A stretch of DNA of 64,000 nt from Haloprofundus salilacus (GCF_020150815.1 NZ_CP083723.1:2294001-2358000); one strand, 5' to 3'; counted from the first letter of the stretch, positions 17,083 through 26,594 are shown. Translations and numbers: made by a program. Notes: generated by a model from the sequence alone, not told the origin.

Positions 17083-18119
17083 TGTGCGTCGGCCCTGATC
17101 TTGTACGCTGGTGCGAGCAGTCCCGCGAGGCGGTCAGCCCCCGGCGGAAACGGGATGCGCGACAGCAACCCCGGCGAAATCGAAGCGAGCGTGCACGCAC
17201 CAAGTGACACCATCTTCCGCTTCAGGAACGCGGCGAGGAGTCGCTCGTCGGAGAACACGAACGCCGGAGAGCGCCTGTCGGGAATGGCGTAGGAGACGTC
17301 GATACTACGAAAGCCGGCTTCGTCGAGCAGTTTTCGGTACCCTCGTTCGGAGTGAAGTCGCACGCCGGAGTCGGCGAGACGGTGGCGTCCCCCTATCCGG
17401 AGGAGTCGGTCGCGGGCCACGCCGGGGACGGCGGGAGCGACCAGGTGGAGTGGGTCGTATCGGTTCCACTCGCTGAGCAGCAGGCGACCGCCCGGGCGGA
17501 GCCAGCGACGGACTCGTCGGAGGAACGTGAGCTGTGCGCGTCGAGCGTCGGTCGAGGAGCCCTCCGTGCCGACGTGTTTGAGAAGCCCGTTCAGCGTGAC
17601 CGCGTCGAATTGGCCGTCGTCGAACGGTAGCTCCGTCGCGTCGGCGTGGACGAGCGTGAGATTTTCCGTCCCGGTAGCGGTGCGCATCGACGCCGAGAAC
17701 GTCAGCCTGTCGAGGTTGGCGTCGACGGAAACGACGTGGTCGGCTCGCTTCGCGAGCGAGCGCGTGAGACCGCCGTAGCGCCCGCCGAGTTCGAGCACCG
17801 TCTTCCCGGCGAGCGGCTCGACACGGAGCCAGTCGGCTTGGTCGGGGTTGAGCCACGACTCGTACTCGAACGCCGGATAGATGTCGCAGAGTTCCGACTC
17901 GAACTTGTCGGCGCGTTTGAACGGCGTCATCCCGTCGGCGTGTAACGCGGCGATGAGCGCCTCCATCTCCTCGGAGACGTCGGCCGGACCGAGGAGTCGA
18001 ACGATGCCGTCGTCGTCGACCCACCAGTCGACGTCGCACTCGTGGGTCCGCAGCTCCTCGCGCCGACGGAGGCGACTCCCGCAGCGGTCACAGACGAACC
18101 CCAACTCCGATGGCCACAT
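17079..18119 (-). CDS. Class I SAM-dependent methyltransferase with N-terminal zinc-finger segment
   Basis: A 346-residue protein. Residues 10-35 hold C-D-R-C plus H-E-C, a Trm112-like or ribbon metal site. Residues 100-235 form the Rossmann methyltransferase core (V-L-E-L-G-G-R-Y-G-G-L-T for SAM, V-V-S-V-D-A-N as the acidic second strand, then A-T-E-L-P-F-D-D-G-Q-F-D-A-V). It resembles the 'methyltransferase domain 11/25' proteins of O-antigen loci. ATG 18119 lies 26-34 bp after a TATA box (18145-18153). It is coupled to the kinase gene by a 4-bp overlap. The methyl acceptor is unknown. Confidence 0.88.
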   Translation of the reverse strand: MWPSELGFVCDRCGSRLRRREELRTHECDVDWWVDDDGIVRLLGPADVSEEMEALIAALHADGMTPFKRADKFESELCDIYPAFEYESWLNPDQADWLRVEPLAGKTVLELGGRYGGLTRSLAKRADHVVSVDANLDRLTFSASMRTATGTENLTLVHADATELPFDDGQFDAVTLNGLLKHVGTEGSSTDARRAQLTFLRRVRRWLRPGGRLLLSEWNRYDPLHLVAPAVPGVARDRLLRIGGRHRLADSGVRLHSERGYRKLLDEAGFRSIDVSYAIPDRRSPAFVFSDERLLAAFLKRKMVSLGACTLASISPGLLSRIPFPPGADRLAGLLAPAYKIRADAQ

Positions 18120-18144
18120 CCTACGCCATTGTAGTTCGGACTAC

Positions 18145-18153
18145 ATATTATAC
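18145..18153 (-). promoter_or_regulatory. TATA box of the methyltransferase-kinase operon
   Basis: GTATAATAT on the minus strand, centred 30 bp before the ATG at 18119. This fits a leaderless transcript covering both overlapping genes. Confidence 0.6.
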
Positions 18154-18366
18154 GTTGTTCACAATACTGATATATTGGCATTCATTCGTGTATTTCAACT
18201 CTCTTGAACAGTCGGTGTCGGGAGCGTACACTACACTTAGGTTTCTGGCAATCTAGTAATCATTACGTCATGAATGTGTATCCCACCCTCCGCCTCGACG
18301 GAGAGTGGCTACTAAACGCGGGTCGCACCGAGCCCAGAGCGGCAGTCGCGAGCGAGATAGCGACGG

Positions 18367-19902
18367 ATGGTTGAGGACGGACAAGATAGCGAACCCGCGG
18401 ACCCGGACGGCGTCGAGGGCGTAGCGAGACGGGAGTTGTTGACGGCGGTCGCCGGCGTCTCCGGTCTCGCCGGCCTCGCCGGCTGTTTCGGTCTGTTCGA
18501 TTCCGACCAGTCGCAGCCGCAGGTGCAGAACGGAACGGTGAGCGGGGGCGGCGTCAACGGCACGGTGCCGGCTATCGTCGTCTGGCAGGACGACGGCGGC
18601 GTCGTCCGTGCGGACGCGGGGGACGGACAGGTACAGTCCGGCCGACAGCCGGCGGCGGTGATTCAAGCCGCAATCGACATCTCCGCGCAGCGGCCGGGGA
18701 TACAGAGCATCGAGGTGGTCGGAAACTACGCGCTCTCGGAACCGGTCAACCTCAAGCGGCAGACCGTATTGAACCTCAGAGACGCCCACCTCACCGCCGG
18801 CGGTAACCACGCCGTCATCTCGGTGGACGGCGTCTCGAACGCCGCGGTTGTCGGGGGTGTGCTCGACGGGAGCAACCAGACCGACGGCGAGCAGTATCTC
18901 GGGGTCCTCGCGCTCAACGGCGCGGACCACGTCGTCGTCGACGGGTGCGAGGTGAGGAACGGCGGCTACTACGGGGTCAACCTCTACGAGTGCAACAACT
19001 GCCTGCTCAGCGGCATCCGGGCGCGCGACAACTACCGCCACGGCATCCACCCGGGATCGGACACCGAGAACCGGGGGTACTTCAACTGGCTCATCCAGTG
19101 CATCACCGACAACAACGGCGTCGACGGCATCAACGACCGCGGGACGACGGTGGCGGGGGAGTCGCTCAACAACGCTTTCTACAACTGCCTCAGCCGCAAC
19201 AACGGTCGGAGCGGGTTCATCCTCGCGGGCGGCGTCGAGAGCGACCGCGTGACGACACAGTACGACGTCATCGGCTGTCGTTCCTTCGAGAACGAGAGTC
19301 ACGGGATACAGTTCACGAACTGCCGCGCGTCGGCCGTCAACGTGGTCACGCAGTCGAACGGTCACTCGGGTCTCCTGCTCGAAGGTGGCGTCCGCGCGTC
19401 GATACTCAACCCGCGGACCAACGACCATAGCGGCCCCGAATCCGCCGGAATCACGATTCGCGACGGAGTGTCGGCGTCGCCAAGCCACGTCGTCATCTAC
19501 GGCGGCGAGGCGACGAACAACAGTCGGAACGTCCGCATCGAGACGAGTTCCGACGTCGGCCCGATAACCCTCCGCGATATCGACCTGCGCGGCGCCGGCG
19601 AGCAGACGCTCGCGGTCGTCAATAGCTACCCGTCGGCGCTCACTGTCTCGAACACGCCGGGTTATCGGACCTCGAACCGAGGCGACTTGTCGAGAAGCGG
19701 CGACGGGTCGACCACGACGTTCCGCTGGCAGCACTACCTCGCAGAACAACCGCGCTCGGTCACCGTCACGCCCGCGACGGGCGAGGCGGCGAGTCCGTTC
19801 AGCGTGACCGCCGACAACGACAACATCGTCGTCACGTACCGGAACCCGCCAGGACAGGGCAACGAAAACCTCCGCTGGTGGTGGGAGGCGAGCGCGTACT
19901 GA
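18367..19902 (+). CDS. Tat-exported lipoprotein with right-handed parallel beta-helix
   Basis: A 511-residue protein. The N-terminus carries twin arginines (A-R-R-E-L-L, residue 22), a hydrophobic run and a lipobox L-A-G-C at about residue 38, marking a Tat-exported membrane lipoprotein. Residues 90-440 are built of beta-helix coils with asparagine ladders (D-G-C-E-V-R-N-G-G-Y-Y-G, N-N-G-V-D-G-I-N, S-R-N-N-G-R-S-G-F), as in pectate-lyase-like polysaccharide enzymes. The catalytic type cannot be read from the sequence. Its place in the glycan locus suggests trimming, epimerising or binding of the exported polymer on the cell surface. Confidence 0.85.
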   Translation: MVEDGQDSEPADPDGVEGVARRELLTAVAGVSGLAGLAGCFGLFDSDQSQPQVQNGTVSGGGVNGTVPAIVVWQDDGGVVRADAGDGQVQSGRQPAAVIQAAIDISAQRPGIQSIEVVGNYALSEPVNLKRQTVLNLRDAHLTAGGNHAVISVDGVSNAAVVGGVLDGSNQTDGEQYLGVLALNGADHVVVDGCEVRNGGYYGVNLYECNNCLLSGIRARDNYRHGIHPGSDTENRGYFNWLIQCITDNNGVDGINDRGTTVAGESLNNAFYNCLSRNNGRSGFILAGGVESDRVTTQYDVIGCRSFENESHGIQFTNCRASAVNVVTQSNGHSGLLLEGGVRASILNPRTNDHSGPESAGITIRDGVSASPSHVVIYGGEATNNSRNVRIETSSDVGPITLRDIDLRGAGEQTLAVVNSYPSALTVSNTPGYRTSNRGDLSRSGDGSTTTFRWQHYLAEQPRSVTVTPATGEAASPFSVTADNDNIVVTYRNPPGQGNENLRWWWEASAY

Positions 19903-19913
19903 GCGGGGCTTCG

Positions 19914-19919
19914 TTTTAT
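19914..19919 (+). promoter_or_regulatory. TATA box for the 72-residue membrane protein
   Basis: TTTTAT centred 29 bp before the ATG at 19946, directly after the stop of the beta-helix gene. Confidence 0.5.
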
Positions 19920-19945
19920 CTCGCCGCGTTTCGTGAACGTACCTA

Positions 19946-20164
19946 ATGAATCTGAAAAACAGCCTCGGTCGACGGCCGATAGAGGTCGCGACGCTCGCCG
20001 TGTTCATGACCGGCGTCGCGGCGTTTCTACTCGTCCACAGCGTTACACTCGCGACGAGTCGCGGCGGCGAGATGCTCGCGCAGGTACGTTTCGCGTGGGT
20101 CGTCTTCGTTCTCGCAGCCGTCGTCGGTGCGGTGCTCGTCGCCGGGGAGATGTCGTCTCAATAG
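19946..20164 (+). CDS. Small two-helix membrane protein, 72 residues
   Basis: Two hydrophobic helices (residues 13-33 and 48-68) are joined by a short polar loop with twin Arg at the N-terminal cytoplasmic end. It has a well-placed TATA box (19914-19919), and codon use matches the neighbours, so it is probably a real gene. No family is recognised. It precedes a FemAB-like gene with its own promoter. Confidence 0.7.
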   Translation: MNLKNSLGRRPIEVATLAVFMTGVAAFLLVHSVTLATSRGGEMLAQVRFAWVVFVLAAVVGAVLVAGEMSSQ

Positions 20165-20186
20165 GTAAAGGATTGACAAGAACGAT

Positions 20187-20196
20187 GTTTGATAAC
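20187..20196 (+). promoter_or_regulatory. TATA-like element for the first FemAB-like gene
   Basis: GTTTGATAAC lies about 24-33 bp before the ATG at 20220, suggesting a leaderless message. Confidence 0.4.
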
Positions 20197-20219
20197 GTCA
20201 GCTTTCGCACAGAGTACCG

Positions 20220-21227
20220 ATGACGATAGAAGTCTCCAGAGCCACGGGCGAGGACCGCCGCTCGTGGAACGACTACGTCGAGCGCGCACCTCACGCGACG
20301 CCGTTTCACCGACTGGAAGCGTTGGAGGCGCTGCGGGACGTGAGCGACACGAAACTGCACCTCCTCGTCGGACGGGAGGGGGAGGAGGTGTTCGGCATCT
20401 TCCCGCTGTTCGAGGGCACGGTAGGGCCGTTCTCGTCGGTTCGGTGTCCGCCGACCGAACACGACGTGCCGTATCTCGGTCCGGTGTGGCTCAACTTCGA
20501 GCACCTCTCACAGCGGAAGACCGAGATGCGAAACCACCAGTTCGTCGAGGAGAGCTTCCGGTGGATGGACGAACACGTCGACCCCGACCACGTCGACATC
20601 CGTACGGTCGACCGCTACCCGGACGTCCGTCCGTTCATCTGGTCGGAGTACGACGTCAGCCCCGCCTACACGTACGTCCTCGACCTCGAACCGGGCGCAG
20701 AGGAGATAAAGAGCCGGTTCAGCCGAAGCACGAGGCGGTACGTCCGCGACGTCGACGACTACGACATCGGCGAGCGGGGCTACTCGGGAATCGAGTACAC
20801 CGTCCGGCAGTACCACAAGCGATACGAGAACGCCGGCGTCTCGCTTGACCTCTGCAAGGCGCTGTACGACGCGTTGCCCGACGGCTGCGTCCGACCGTAC
20901 GTGATATCGATCGACGGTCGACCCGTCGGCGGCAGGCTCACCGTCGAACTGGGGGACACCATCTACGCGTGGATCAGCGCGGCGGACATCGAAGCTGACG
21001 CGCCGGTGAACGAACTCATCGAGTGGTACGCCATCCGCGACGCCGCCGAGCGGGGACTGTCGCGGTACGACTTCGTCGGCGGGATGGTTCCGAGCCTCTG
21101 TCGCTACAAATCGCAGTTTTCGCCGAAACCCCGGGCGCTGTACCTCGTCCAGCGACAGCAGCCGTGGATGCAGGGGGCATCGATGCTCTACAACAGACTG
21201 CCGGACCGTGTCCGGGCGCTCGTCTGA
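20220..21227 (+). CDS. FemAB/GNAT-like acyltransferase (BioF2-like domain)
   Basis: A 335-residue protein made of a tandem GNAT fold. N-terminal features are H-A-T-P-F-H-R-L-E-A-L-E and a variable substrate-lobe. The central signature is R-F-S-R-S-T-R-R-Y-V-R-D. The C-terminal half has the acyl-donor subdomain (P-V-G-G-R-L-T-V-E-L, Y-A-W-I-S-A, P-V-N-E-L-I-E-W-Y-A-I-R-D-A-A and R-Y-D-F-V-G-G). FemX/FemAB proteins add amino acids from aminoacyl-tRNA to cell-wall peptides, and relatives occur in exopolysaccharide loci. Haloarchaea lack murein, so the acceptor is probably a glycan amino sugar (inference). A second copy lies at 22600-23634. Confidence 0.85.
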   Translation: MTIEVSRATGEDRRSWNDYVERAPHATPFHRLEALEALRDVSDTKLHLLVGREGEEVFGIFPLFEGTVGPFSSVRCPPTEHDVPYLGPVWLNFEHLSQRKTEMRNHQFVEESFRWMDEHVDPDHVDIRTVDRYPDVRPFIWSEYDVSPAYTYVLDLEPGAEEIKSRFSRSTRRYVRDVDDYDIGERGYSGIEYTVRQYHKRYENAGVSLDLCKALYDALPDGCVRPYVISIDGRPVGGRLTVELGDTIYAWISAADIEADAPVNELIEWYAIRDAAERGLSRYDFVGGMVPSLCRYKSQFSPKPRALYLVQRQQPWMQGASMLYNRLPDRVRALV

Positions 21228-21260
21228 CCGGCCTACTCGCGGCGAGTCGCAGCGACGTAC

Positions 21261-22343
21261 TCACAGCGAATCGTAGATACCGATCGCCCAGTGGTCCGGG
21301 CCGAACAGTCGCCCGCCGAGTCCGATGTTGCCGTCGACGGCGCAGCGCCACCCGTCGCCGACGGGCCACGGGTCGAGATGGTGCATCCGTCCCGAGTTCC
21401 AGCCGAGCAGTTTCTCCGCGCCTTCGAGAATCGGCGAGGTCCGGAGTTCGCGGTCCTCGTAAGTCGACGGCGTCAGTCGGTCGATTGCGTACGCTCGAAC
21501 GCGGTTACCGTAGCGGGCCTCACAGTCCTGAAAGAACACAATGACGTCGTCGTTGCGGACGAGCGGCCGACCGCCTGGACGGGCCGCAGACGGTCGCCCA
21601 CGGACGACGGGGTTGTTCTCGTGCGGCGTCCAGTGGTCGGCTTCGAGTTCGTCGTTGTAGAACGCGAAGAGGTCCGCGCTGTGGTCGTCGCTGCCCGCGA
21701 GCGCCCACCACCGACCCCCGTGTCGAAAGACGACGAAGTCGCTCAGAAACCGACTCGGCGCGACCAGTTCGGCGACCGGTTCCCACCCGTCCGGGAGCGA
21801 GTCGGTCCGATAGAGGAGGGCGCTCGCCGGCGTCTCGCGGTTCCAGCGTTCGGGTATCATGTAGTACCGCTCGCCCCACCTGAATAGGTATGGGAACGCG
21901 AGGTGGTCGTCGGGCTCGAGGACGACCCGGTCGTACGACCAGCGCGTACCGCCGTCGTCGCTGACGGCGTGCGCGATGGCGGCGGTCGGCGTCCGGTCGC
22001 GGTTGAACACCTCGAAGAACAGGTGCCAGCGGTCGTCGGGCGTGACGAACAGGAACGGGTCGGCGACGAACTCCGCGTCGCCGAAGTCGGTCACGTCCGC
22101 CGCGGTGACGACGGGGTTTACGACGCCGCGTCCCGGGACAAGCGAGAACGGACCGGGCGACGGTGTCGGCGTCGGCTTCGGTTCGCCGTAGCCGTCCCAG
22201 TTCGACTCGACGGCGGTCATCGCCGTCGACGCCGCCGGGACGCCGACGTCGGCGACGGACGAGCGGTGGAGGCGCTCGCCTACGGACCACGCAGTCTTTC
22301 TGAGGGGCCTGAGGCCGCCGAGTTTGGATCGCATCCGAGTCAT
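21261..22343 (-). CDS. GINT1-like/GH43-like five-bladed beta-propeller protein
   Basis: A 360-residue protein with propeller blades carrying F-V-A-D-P-F-L-F, W-H-L-F-F-E-V-F-N, L-A-F-P-Y-L-F-R-W and Y-Y-M-I-P-E-R. This is the pattern annotated as 'glucosamine inositolphosphorylceramide transferase 1 N-terminal' and found in bacterial and archaeal polysaccharide loci. The acidic residues of the propeller resemble GH43/GH32/GH68-type active sites. No transmembrane segment is seen. It is divergent from the second FemAB-like gene. Whether it transfers or hydrolyses sugar is unknown. Confidence 0.82.
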   Translation of the reverse strand: MTRMRSKLGGLRPLRKTAWSVGERLHRSSVADVGVPAASTAMTAVESNWDGYGEPKPTPTPSPGPFSLVPGRGVVNPVVTAADVTDFGDAEFVADPFLFVTPDDRWHLFFEVFNRDRTPTAAIAHAVSDDGGTRWSYDRVVLEPDDHLAFPYLFRWGERYYMIPERWNRETPASALLYRTDSLPDGWEPVAELVAPSRFLSDFVVFRHGGRWWALAGSDDHSADLFAFYNDELEADHWTPHENNPVVRGRPSAARPGGRPLVRNDDVIVFFQDCEARYGNRVRAYAIDRLTPSTYEDRELRTSPILEGAEKLLGWNSGRMHHLDPWPVGDGWRCAVDGNIGLGGRLFGPDHWAIGIYDSL

Positions 22344-22599
22344 CTACGGTTCGAACGAGCCAGCAGTCGTTCGGATGTGAGATGCTGTTGACAACGTGGT
22401 TTCGCGTCGGGAGGTGGAGGGTAACCTGATACCGAGTTGAGACATACGTTGACGACAGCAGTGGTAACCAAAAAAGATAGCCCCGTTTTCGACAACGTAT
22501 ATGGGGGAGTCTCCTGTTACCTGTCCTATGTGTGTCACAGTGAGAGGGCCGAGTCATCGAGCGTATCGAGAGCGCAAGCGAAGTCGGCACGGGTGAGCG

Positions 22600-23634
22600 A
22601 TGGACGTCGAGATACACCACTCCATCGAGAGCGTCCCGAAGCGACAGTGGAACCACGTCGTCGAGCAGTCGCCGCACGGGAGCGTTTTCCACCGGTATCG
22701 GTGGCTGGCCGCCGTCGAGCGGGGACGAGACGAGACCGTTCGACACGTACTCGTCGTGTCCGACGACGCGCCCGTCGCCGTCTTCCCGAACGTCGTCGAG
22801 TCGATACCGATGACGCCGTTCGAACGCCTCTCGTCGCCGGTGCCGGGGTTCGGCGGCCCGGTCATCGCCACCAACGAGGGTGACGCGCTCGACGCACTCC
22901 TCGACGCCGTCAAGAGCGCCTGCGAGGACGGCATCGTCGCGCACGCGTTCCGCACGCTCGACGAGGAGACGGTTCGGTACCAGCGCCGACTCGAGGAGCG
23001 AGGCTACTGGCAGACGCTCGCGAGCTGTCGGTTCGTCGTCGACCTCGGCGACGGCTGGGAGTCGATCCGCGACGGGATGAGCAGTTCGCGCCAACGGGCC
23101 ATACGTACGGGTCACAAAGCCGACTTCCGGGTTCGAGACGAGGTTCCAGACCGGGAGCGACTCGGGTCGTTCTACCAGGGGTACAGACGAGTCATGGACC
23201 GCGTCGACGGCGACGCCTACCCGCGGTCGTTCTTCGAGGAGTTAGCGTCGATGGACGACCGGCTTCGGCTGTTCTCGCTGGAAGTCGACGACGATCCGGC
23301 CGGGAGCCTGCTCTACCTCGTCGACGAGGAGCAGTCGACGATGCACTACTTCTTCTCGGCGGTCGAGCGTGACCACTTCGAACACAACGCCTCGGAGCTA
23401 CTGCACGAGCACGCGATGAAGTGGGGTATCGAGCGCGGCTATCGGTACTACGACTTCGGCGAGACGAGTCCGGATTTCCGCGACGGGCTGTTCAGATTCA
23501 AGGAGCGCTTCGGCGGTCGGGCGGTGCCGACGCTGTCGTGGGAACGCGGCTGTGCGCCGGTCCGCTGGAACGCCTTTCGGCTCGGTCGGTGGCTGTTTCA
23601 GTCGGCGAATCGGCTGCGAGAGGAGCGGGCCTGA
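22600..23634 (+). CDS. FemAB/GNAT-like acyltransferase, second copy
   Basis: A 344-residue tandem-GNAT protein sharing the layout of the gene at 20220: H-G-S-V-F-H-R-Y-R-W-L near the N-terminus, S-S-R-Q-R-A-I-R-T-G-H-K in the middle, and the C-terminal L-L-H-E-H-A-M-K-W-G, Y-Y-D-F-G-E-T-S, F-K-E-R-F-G-G block typical of FemAB-related proteins of exopolysaccharide loci. Its last 137 bp overlap, on the opposite strand, the 3' end of the next gene. The donor and acceptor are unknown. Confidence 0.85.
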   Translation: MDVEIHHSIESVPKRQWNHVVEQSPHGSVFHRYRWLAAVERGRDETVRHVLVVSDDAPVAVFPNVVESIPMTPFERLSSPVPGFGGPVIATNEGDALDALLDAVKSACEDGIVAHAFRTLDEETVRYQRRLEERGYWQTLASCRFVVDLGDGWESIRDGMSSSRQRAIRTGHKADFRVRDEVPDRERLGSFYQGYRRVMDRVDGDAYPRSFFEELASMDDRLRLFSLEVDDDPAGSLLYLVDEEQSTMHYFFSAVERDHFEHNASELLHEHAMKWGIERGYRYYDFGETSPDFRDGLFRFKERFGGRAVPTLSWERGCAPVRWNAFRLGRWLFQSANRLREERA

Positions 23635-25543
23635 CCGGTTGATTTCTGTCGACTGCGGACGCGTCAGGTGTCGAGTCGTCTATCCCCGACCCGACGGCCG
23701 CCGACGCCTCGTCAGCCGTCTGATTCGTCGTGACGAGATACGACTCGAACTCCCCGTTGTCGTACACTTTGCCGACCGTCGACCGGTTCTCTAAGCTCCG
23801 GAAATCGGTCGGAGTGTACCGCCAGAACTCCTGATAGCCGGGGTAGAACGTCGGATTCGTCTGGCGGCCGAGTTCCGTGACGAGCAGGTACCGCTGTTCG
23901 CTCGGTCCGCTCGGCGGCGGTTCGCCGTAGCCGAAGTGTATCGGCGGCGTCGTGTTCTCCGAGCGGATGTTCGGCGGGTCCTCCACCTCGTATTCGAGCA
24001 TGGACTGGAACCGCGCCTGCGAGGTTCCGTACTCGTCGATGAGCAGCGACTCGTTTCGGTGGTCGAGCGTCCACTGCATCCCGTCGACTTCGCTCTCGGT
24101 TATCTGCCCGCTGTACGAGTTCGAGAGCGGCGACGCGTATACCGAGAACACCGAGATGAAGACGATGGCGGCGAACGCGACGGAGAGCACGCCCACGAGC
24201 GTCGACCGCTGCCACTGCCGGTCGGCGCGGGCCCACAGCAGCGACGCGCCGAAGCCGATGAGTATCGGGGCCGCAAACCGGACGTAGCGGGAGATTCGGG
24301 TGAACCCGATGGTGAGGTCGACGAAGAACGCGACCGTCGACAGTCCGAGAAACGCGGTGAAGACCGCGAGGAAGAAGGCGGCGAAGCCGCTGAGGCGGGC
24401 GTCTCCGCGGTGGAGGCGTACGAGCGAGTAGCCCGCGAAGACGACGGCAAAACTCACCAGCAGACCGAAGACGCCGTAGACGTAGAAGCCGGTCTGTAGC
24501 AGGTCGACGAGTCGGGGCGTGGTGCGGGCGACGGTTCCGCTCAGGCTTCCGAACTCGGAGGACTGGACGGCATCGAAGCCCAGCAGTCGGGCGACTACGA
24601 GGTACGTGCTTCCCGCGATGGACTCGTACGTGTAGTACCACGCGAAAAACAGCGTCCCGGCGATAGTTCCGACTTCCAGCACCGGAACGGAGCGAGACTG
24701 TCGCCGCGCCGCGGCGCGGCCGTAGAGGTCGGGTGCTTTCGCCATTGCGAACAGCGCGAGGAGAAACAGCGTAGTGAGCGGGTGGAAGAACACTACCGCG
24801 ACGACCGAGAGCACCAGCAACGTCGCGTACTGCGTCCGCCGCTCCCACGCGCTCGTCCGAAACAGCAGTGCGAGCACGAAGGGGACGAAGGAGAACGCGA
24901 AGACGCTGGGCGAGAACATGACGTTCTCGAAGCCGAACAGGGGGAGGTACGCGACCGGTAACACGAACAGCACGTCGCGCTTCCGCTCGGCGACGGTGTC
25001 GAGCAGGAAGTAGAGCCCGCCGAGGTAGAACAGCGAGAAAAACGGCGGCAGGAGGTTGACCAGTTCGGTGACGTCGAGTCCGGTCGCGTGCGAGAAGATG
25101 ATCGTTTCGACGTTCAGCCCGGGGTAGTAGTTCTCGGGGTCGAGGCGTCCCGTCTGGGCGAGTTGGTCGAGCATGCCTACGAACGTCAACATGTCCCCCT
25201 TCCCGACGGCGAACAGCGAGTATCGGATGAACGGCAGCAACAACAGGAGCGCGTTCGCGCCGAGGAGCAGACCCACGCCGTAGCGCCACCCGAACCCCGT
25301 CGTGTTCGCCTGCTTTTCGTCGGCGGTGACGGCCCGGAGGACGAGCAGCTGTCCGACGACGAGCGACCCCGAGATGGCGACCCAGAACCAGACGGGGTAG
25401 GCCCCGTAGAGGTTTATCTCGTACCCAGTCGCCTCCGGACTCGTCGCGATGTAGACCGAGCAGACGGCGAGAAGCGCCGTTCCGACGAGAGTGAGGAGCT
25501 TCGTCCGAAGCCGTCTGCGGTCTGTGTTCATCTGTTGAAACAC
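23498..25543 (-). CDS. Large polytopic membrane protein (GT-C-like), 681 residues
   Basis: About 12-13 hydrophobic helices lie in the first 470 residues, followed by an extracellular soluble domain (Q-W-T-L-D-H-R-N-E-S-L-L-I-D-E-Y and H-F-G-Y-G-E-P-P). The topology resembles lipid-linked-sugar-dependent GT-C enzymes and haloarchaeal membrane proteins of glycan loci. No Dxx-type GT-C motif could be confirmed, so the assignment is tentative. The last 60-70 residues (Pro/Ala/Ser/Arg-rich) lie antisense to the FemAB-like gene and look non-native, so the true stop may have been lost by a frameshift near 23640-23720. The start may be at 25543 or four codons later (M-N-T-D). Confidence 0.75.
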   Translation of the reverse strand: MFQQMNTDRRRLRTKLLTLVGTALLAVCSVYIATSPEATGYEINLYGAYPVWFWVAISGSLVVGQLLVLRAVTADEKQANTTGFGWRYGVGLLLGANALLLLLPFIRYSLFAVGKGDMLTFVGMLDQLAQTGRLDPENYYPGLNVETIIFSHATGLDVTELVNLLPPFFSLFYLGGLYFLLDTVAERKRDVLFVLPVAYLPLFGFENVMFSPSVFAFSFVPFVLALLFRTSAWERRTQYATLLVLSVVAVVFFHPLTTLFLLALFAMAKAPDLYGRAAARRQSRSVPVLEVGTIAGTLFFAWYYTYESIAGSTYLVVARLLGFDAVQSSEFGSLSGTVARTTPRLVDLLQTGFYVYGVFGLLVSFAVVFAGYSLVRLHRGDARLSGFAAFFLAVFTAFLGLSTVAFFVDLTIGFTRISRYVRFAAPILIGFGASLLWARADRQWQRSTLVGVLSVAFAAIVFISVFSVYASPLSNSYSGQITESEVDGMQWTLDHRNESLLIDEYGTSQARFQSMLEYEVEDPPNIRSENTTPPIHFGYGEPPPSGPSEQRYLLVTELGRQTNPTFYPGYQEFWRYTPTDFRSLENRSTVGKVYDNGEFESYLVTTNQTADEASAAVGSGIDDSTPDASAVDRNQPVRPAPLAADSPTETATDRAERRSSGPAHSRVPTTASAPPDRRSAP

Positions 25544-25791
25544 CGTGCCACGGCGCGGCGCTTGTATGTTGTGCAGCGTTCATCGACGGTACGCGGGTAG
25601 GTGTGAAGTTTCGACCGGGGAAACTCTCGGTATATGTGGACAGAGTACTAGAATGTCAAGAATTGAGGATTATCGGTGCGTAGCGGACTCCCTTGGTGAT
25701 ACGACGGACACGAGACGCGTTCGCGACGGGGCGCATTGCCGATTGCGAGCGCGAGCGTCAATGTCTCGGCCGGTCGGCGTCGCTTCGGGGA

Positions 25792-26565
25792 CTACTCGGC
25801 GGATGACTGTTCGACCGAGATCTGTTCGACATCTTCGGTCGTCTCCACGTCGGCTTCGTCGCGAAGCAACCGTTCGGCCTTCTCGCGGTCTTCCGGGTAG
25901 CCGACGTCGACGCGCCAGCCCTTGAGACGCAACACGTCGATGGTGCGGCCGCTCTGGATGAGGAGGTTCACCGCGTCGCTTATCTCGTACTCGCCGCGGT
26001 CCGACGGCTGGACGAGGTGACAGGCGTGGAAGATCGCCGGCGTGAACGTGTAGAAGCCGGTCATCACGAGATTCGACGGCGGGTCTTCGGGTTTCTCGAC
26101 GACGTCGGTTATTTCACCGTACGGATTGGTGTTGCAGACGCCGTAGCGACTCGCCTCCTCCCACGGTACCTCCTCGACCAGAAACGCGGCGTCGGCGCGC
26201 TCCTCCCGTTGGCGTCTCACCACGTCGCCGAGGTTCGCCTGGAAGATGTTGTCGCCGAGCATCAGAATGAAGTCGTCGTCGATGTGCTCTTCGACGGTCA
26301 AAAGCGCGTGCGCCAGCCCGTTCTGCTCGCGCTGGTGGGAGTACGTTATGGGAATCCCGTCGAAGGAGTCGCCGTAGTGGCTGATGATGACTTCCTTTTT
26401 GTAGCCGACGACGACGATGAACTCCTCGACGCCGAGTTCGGCGAGCTGTTCGAAACAGTGGGTCAGAATCGGCTTGTCGTTTACCTCGACCATCCCCTTC
26501 GGTTTGTCGTCCGTCAGCGGGCGGAGTCGCGTTCCTTTACCGGCTGCGAGCACTACTGCCTTCAT
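25792..26565 (-). CDS. aglF: Sugar-1-phosphate nucleotidylyltransferase, AglF-like
   Basis: A 257-residue enzyme. The N-terminal [12 protein letters not shown] is the nucleotide-binding signature, with D-K-P-K-G-M-V-E-V and G-D-N-I-F downstream, and V-E-K-P in the sugar-binding half. Haloferax AglF makes UDP-glucose from UTP and glucose-1-phosphate for N-glycosylation. Here the gene is divergent from an AglM-like UDP-glucose dehydrogenase, which supports that role. An RmlA-type dTDP-glucose function is the alternative. A TATAGT element lies about 32 bp before the ATG. Confidence 0.88.
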   Translation of the reverse strand: MKAVVLAAGKGTRLRPLTDDKPKGMVEVNDKPILTHCFEQLAELGVEEFIVVVGYKKEVIISHYGDSFDGIPITYSHQREQNGLAHALLTVEEHIDDDFILMLGDNIFQANLGDVVRRQREERADAAFLVEEVPWEEASRYGVCNTNPYGEITDVVEKPEDPPSNLVMTGFYTFTPAIFHACHLVQPSDRGEYEISDAVNLLIQSGRTIDVLRLKGWRVDVGYPEDREKAERLLRDEADVETTEDVEQISVEQSSAE

Positions 26566-26594
26566 CCCGAAGGGATGCGTGTCGCAGTGACATT

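Noticed and set aside
18268-20007. 579-codon minus-strand frame opposite the beta-helix lipoprotein
   Set aside because: Val/Asp/Arg-rich shadow. The plus strand has a signal peptide, lipobox and beta-helix repeats.
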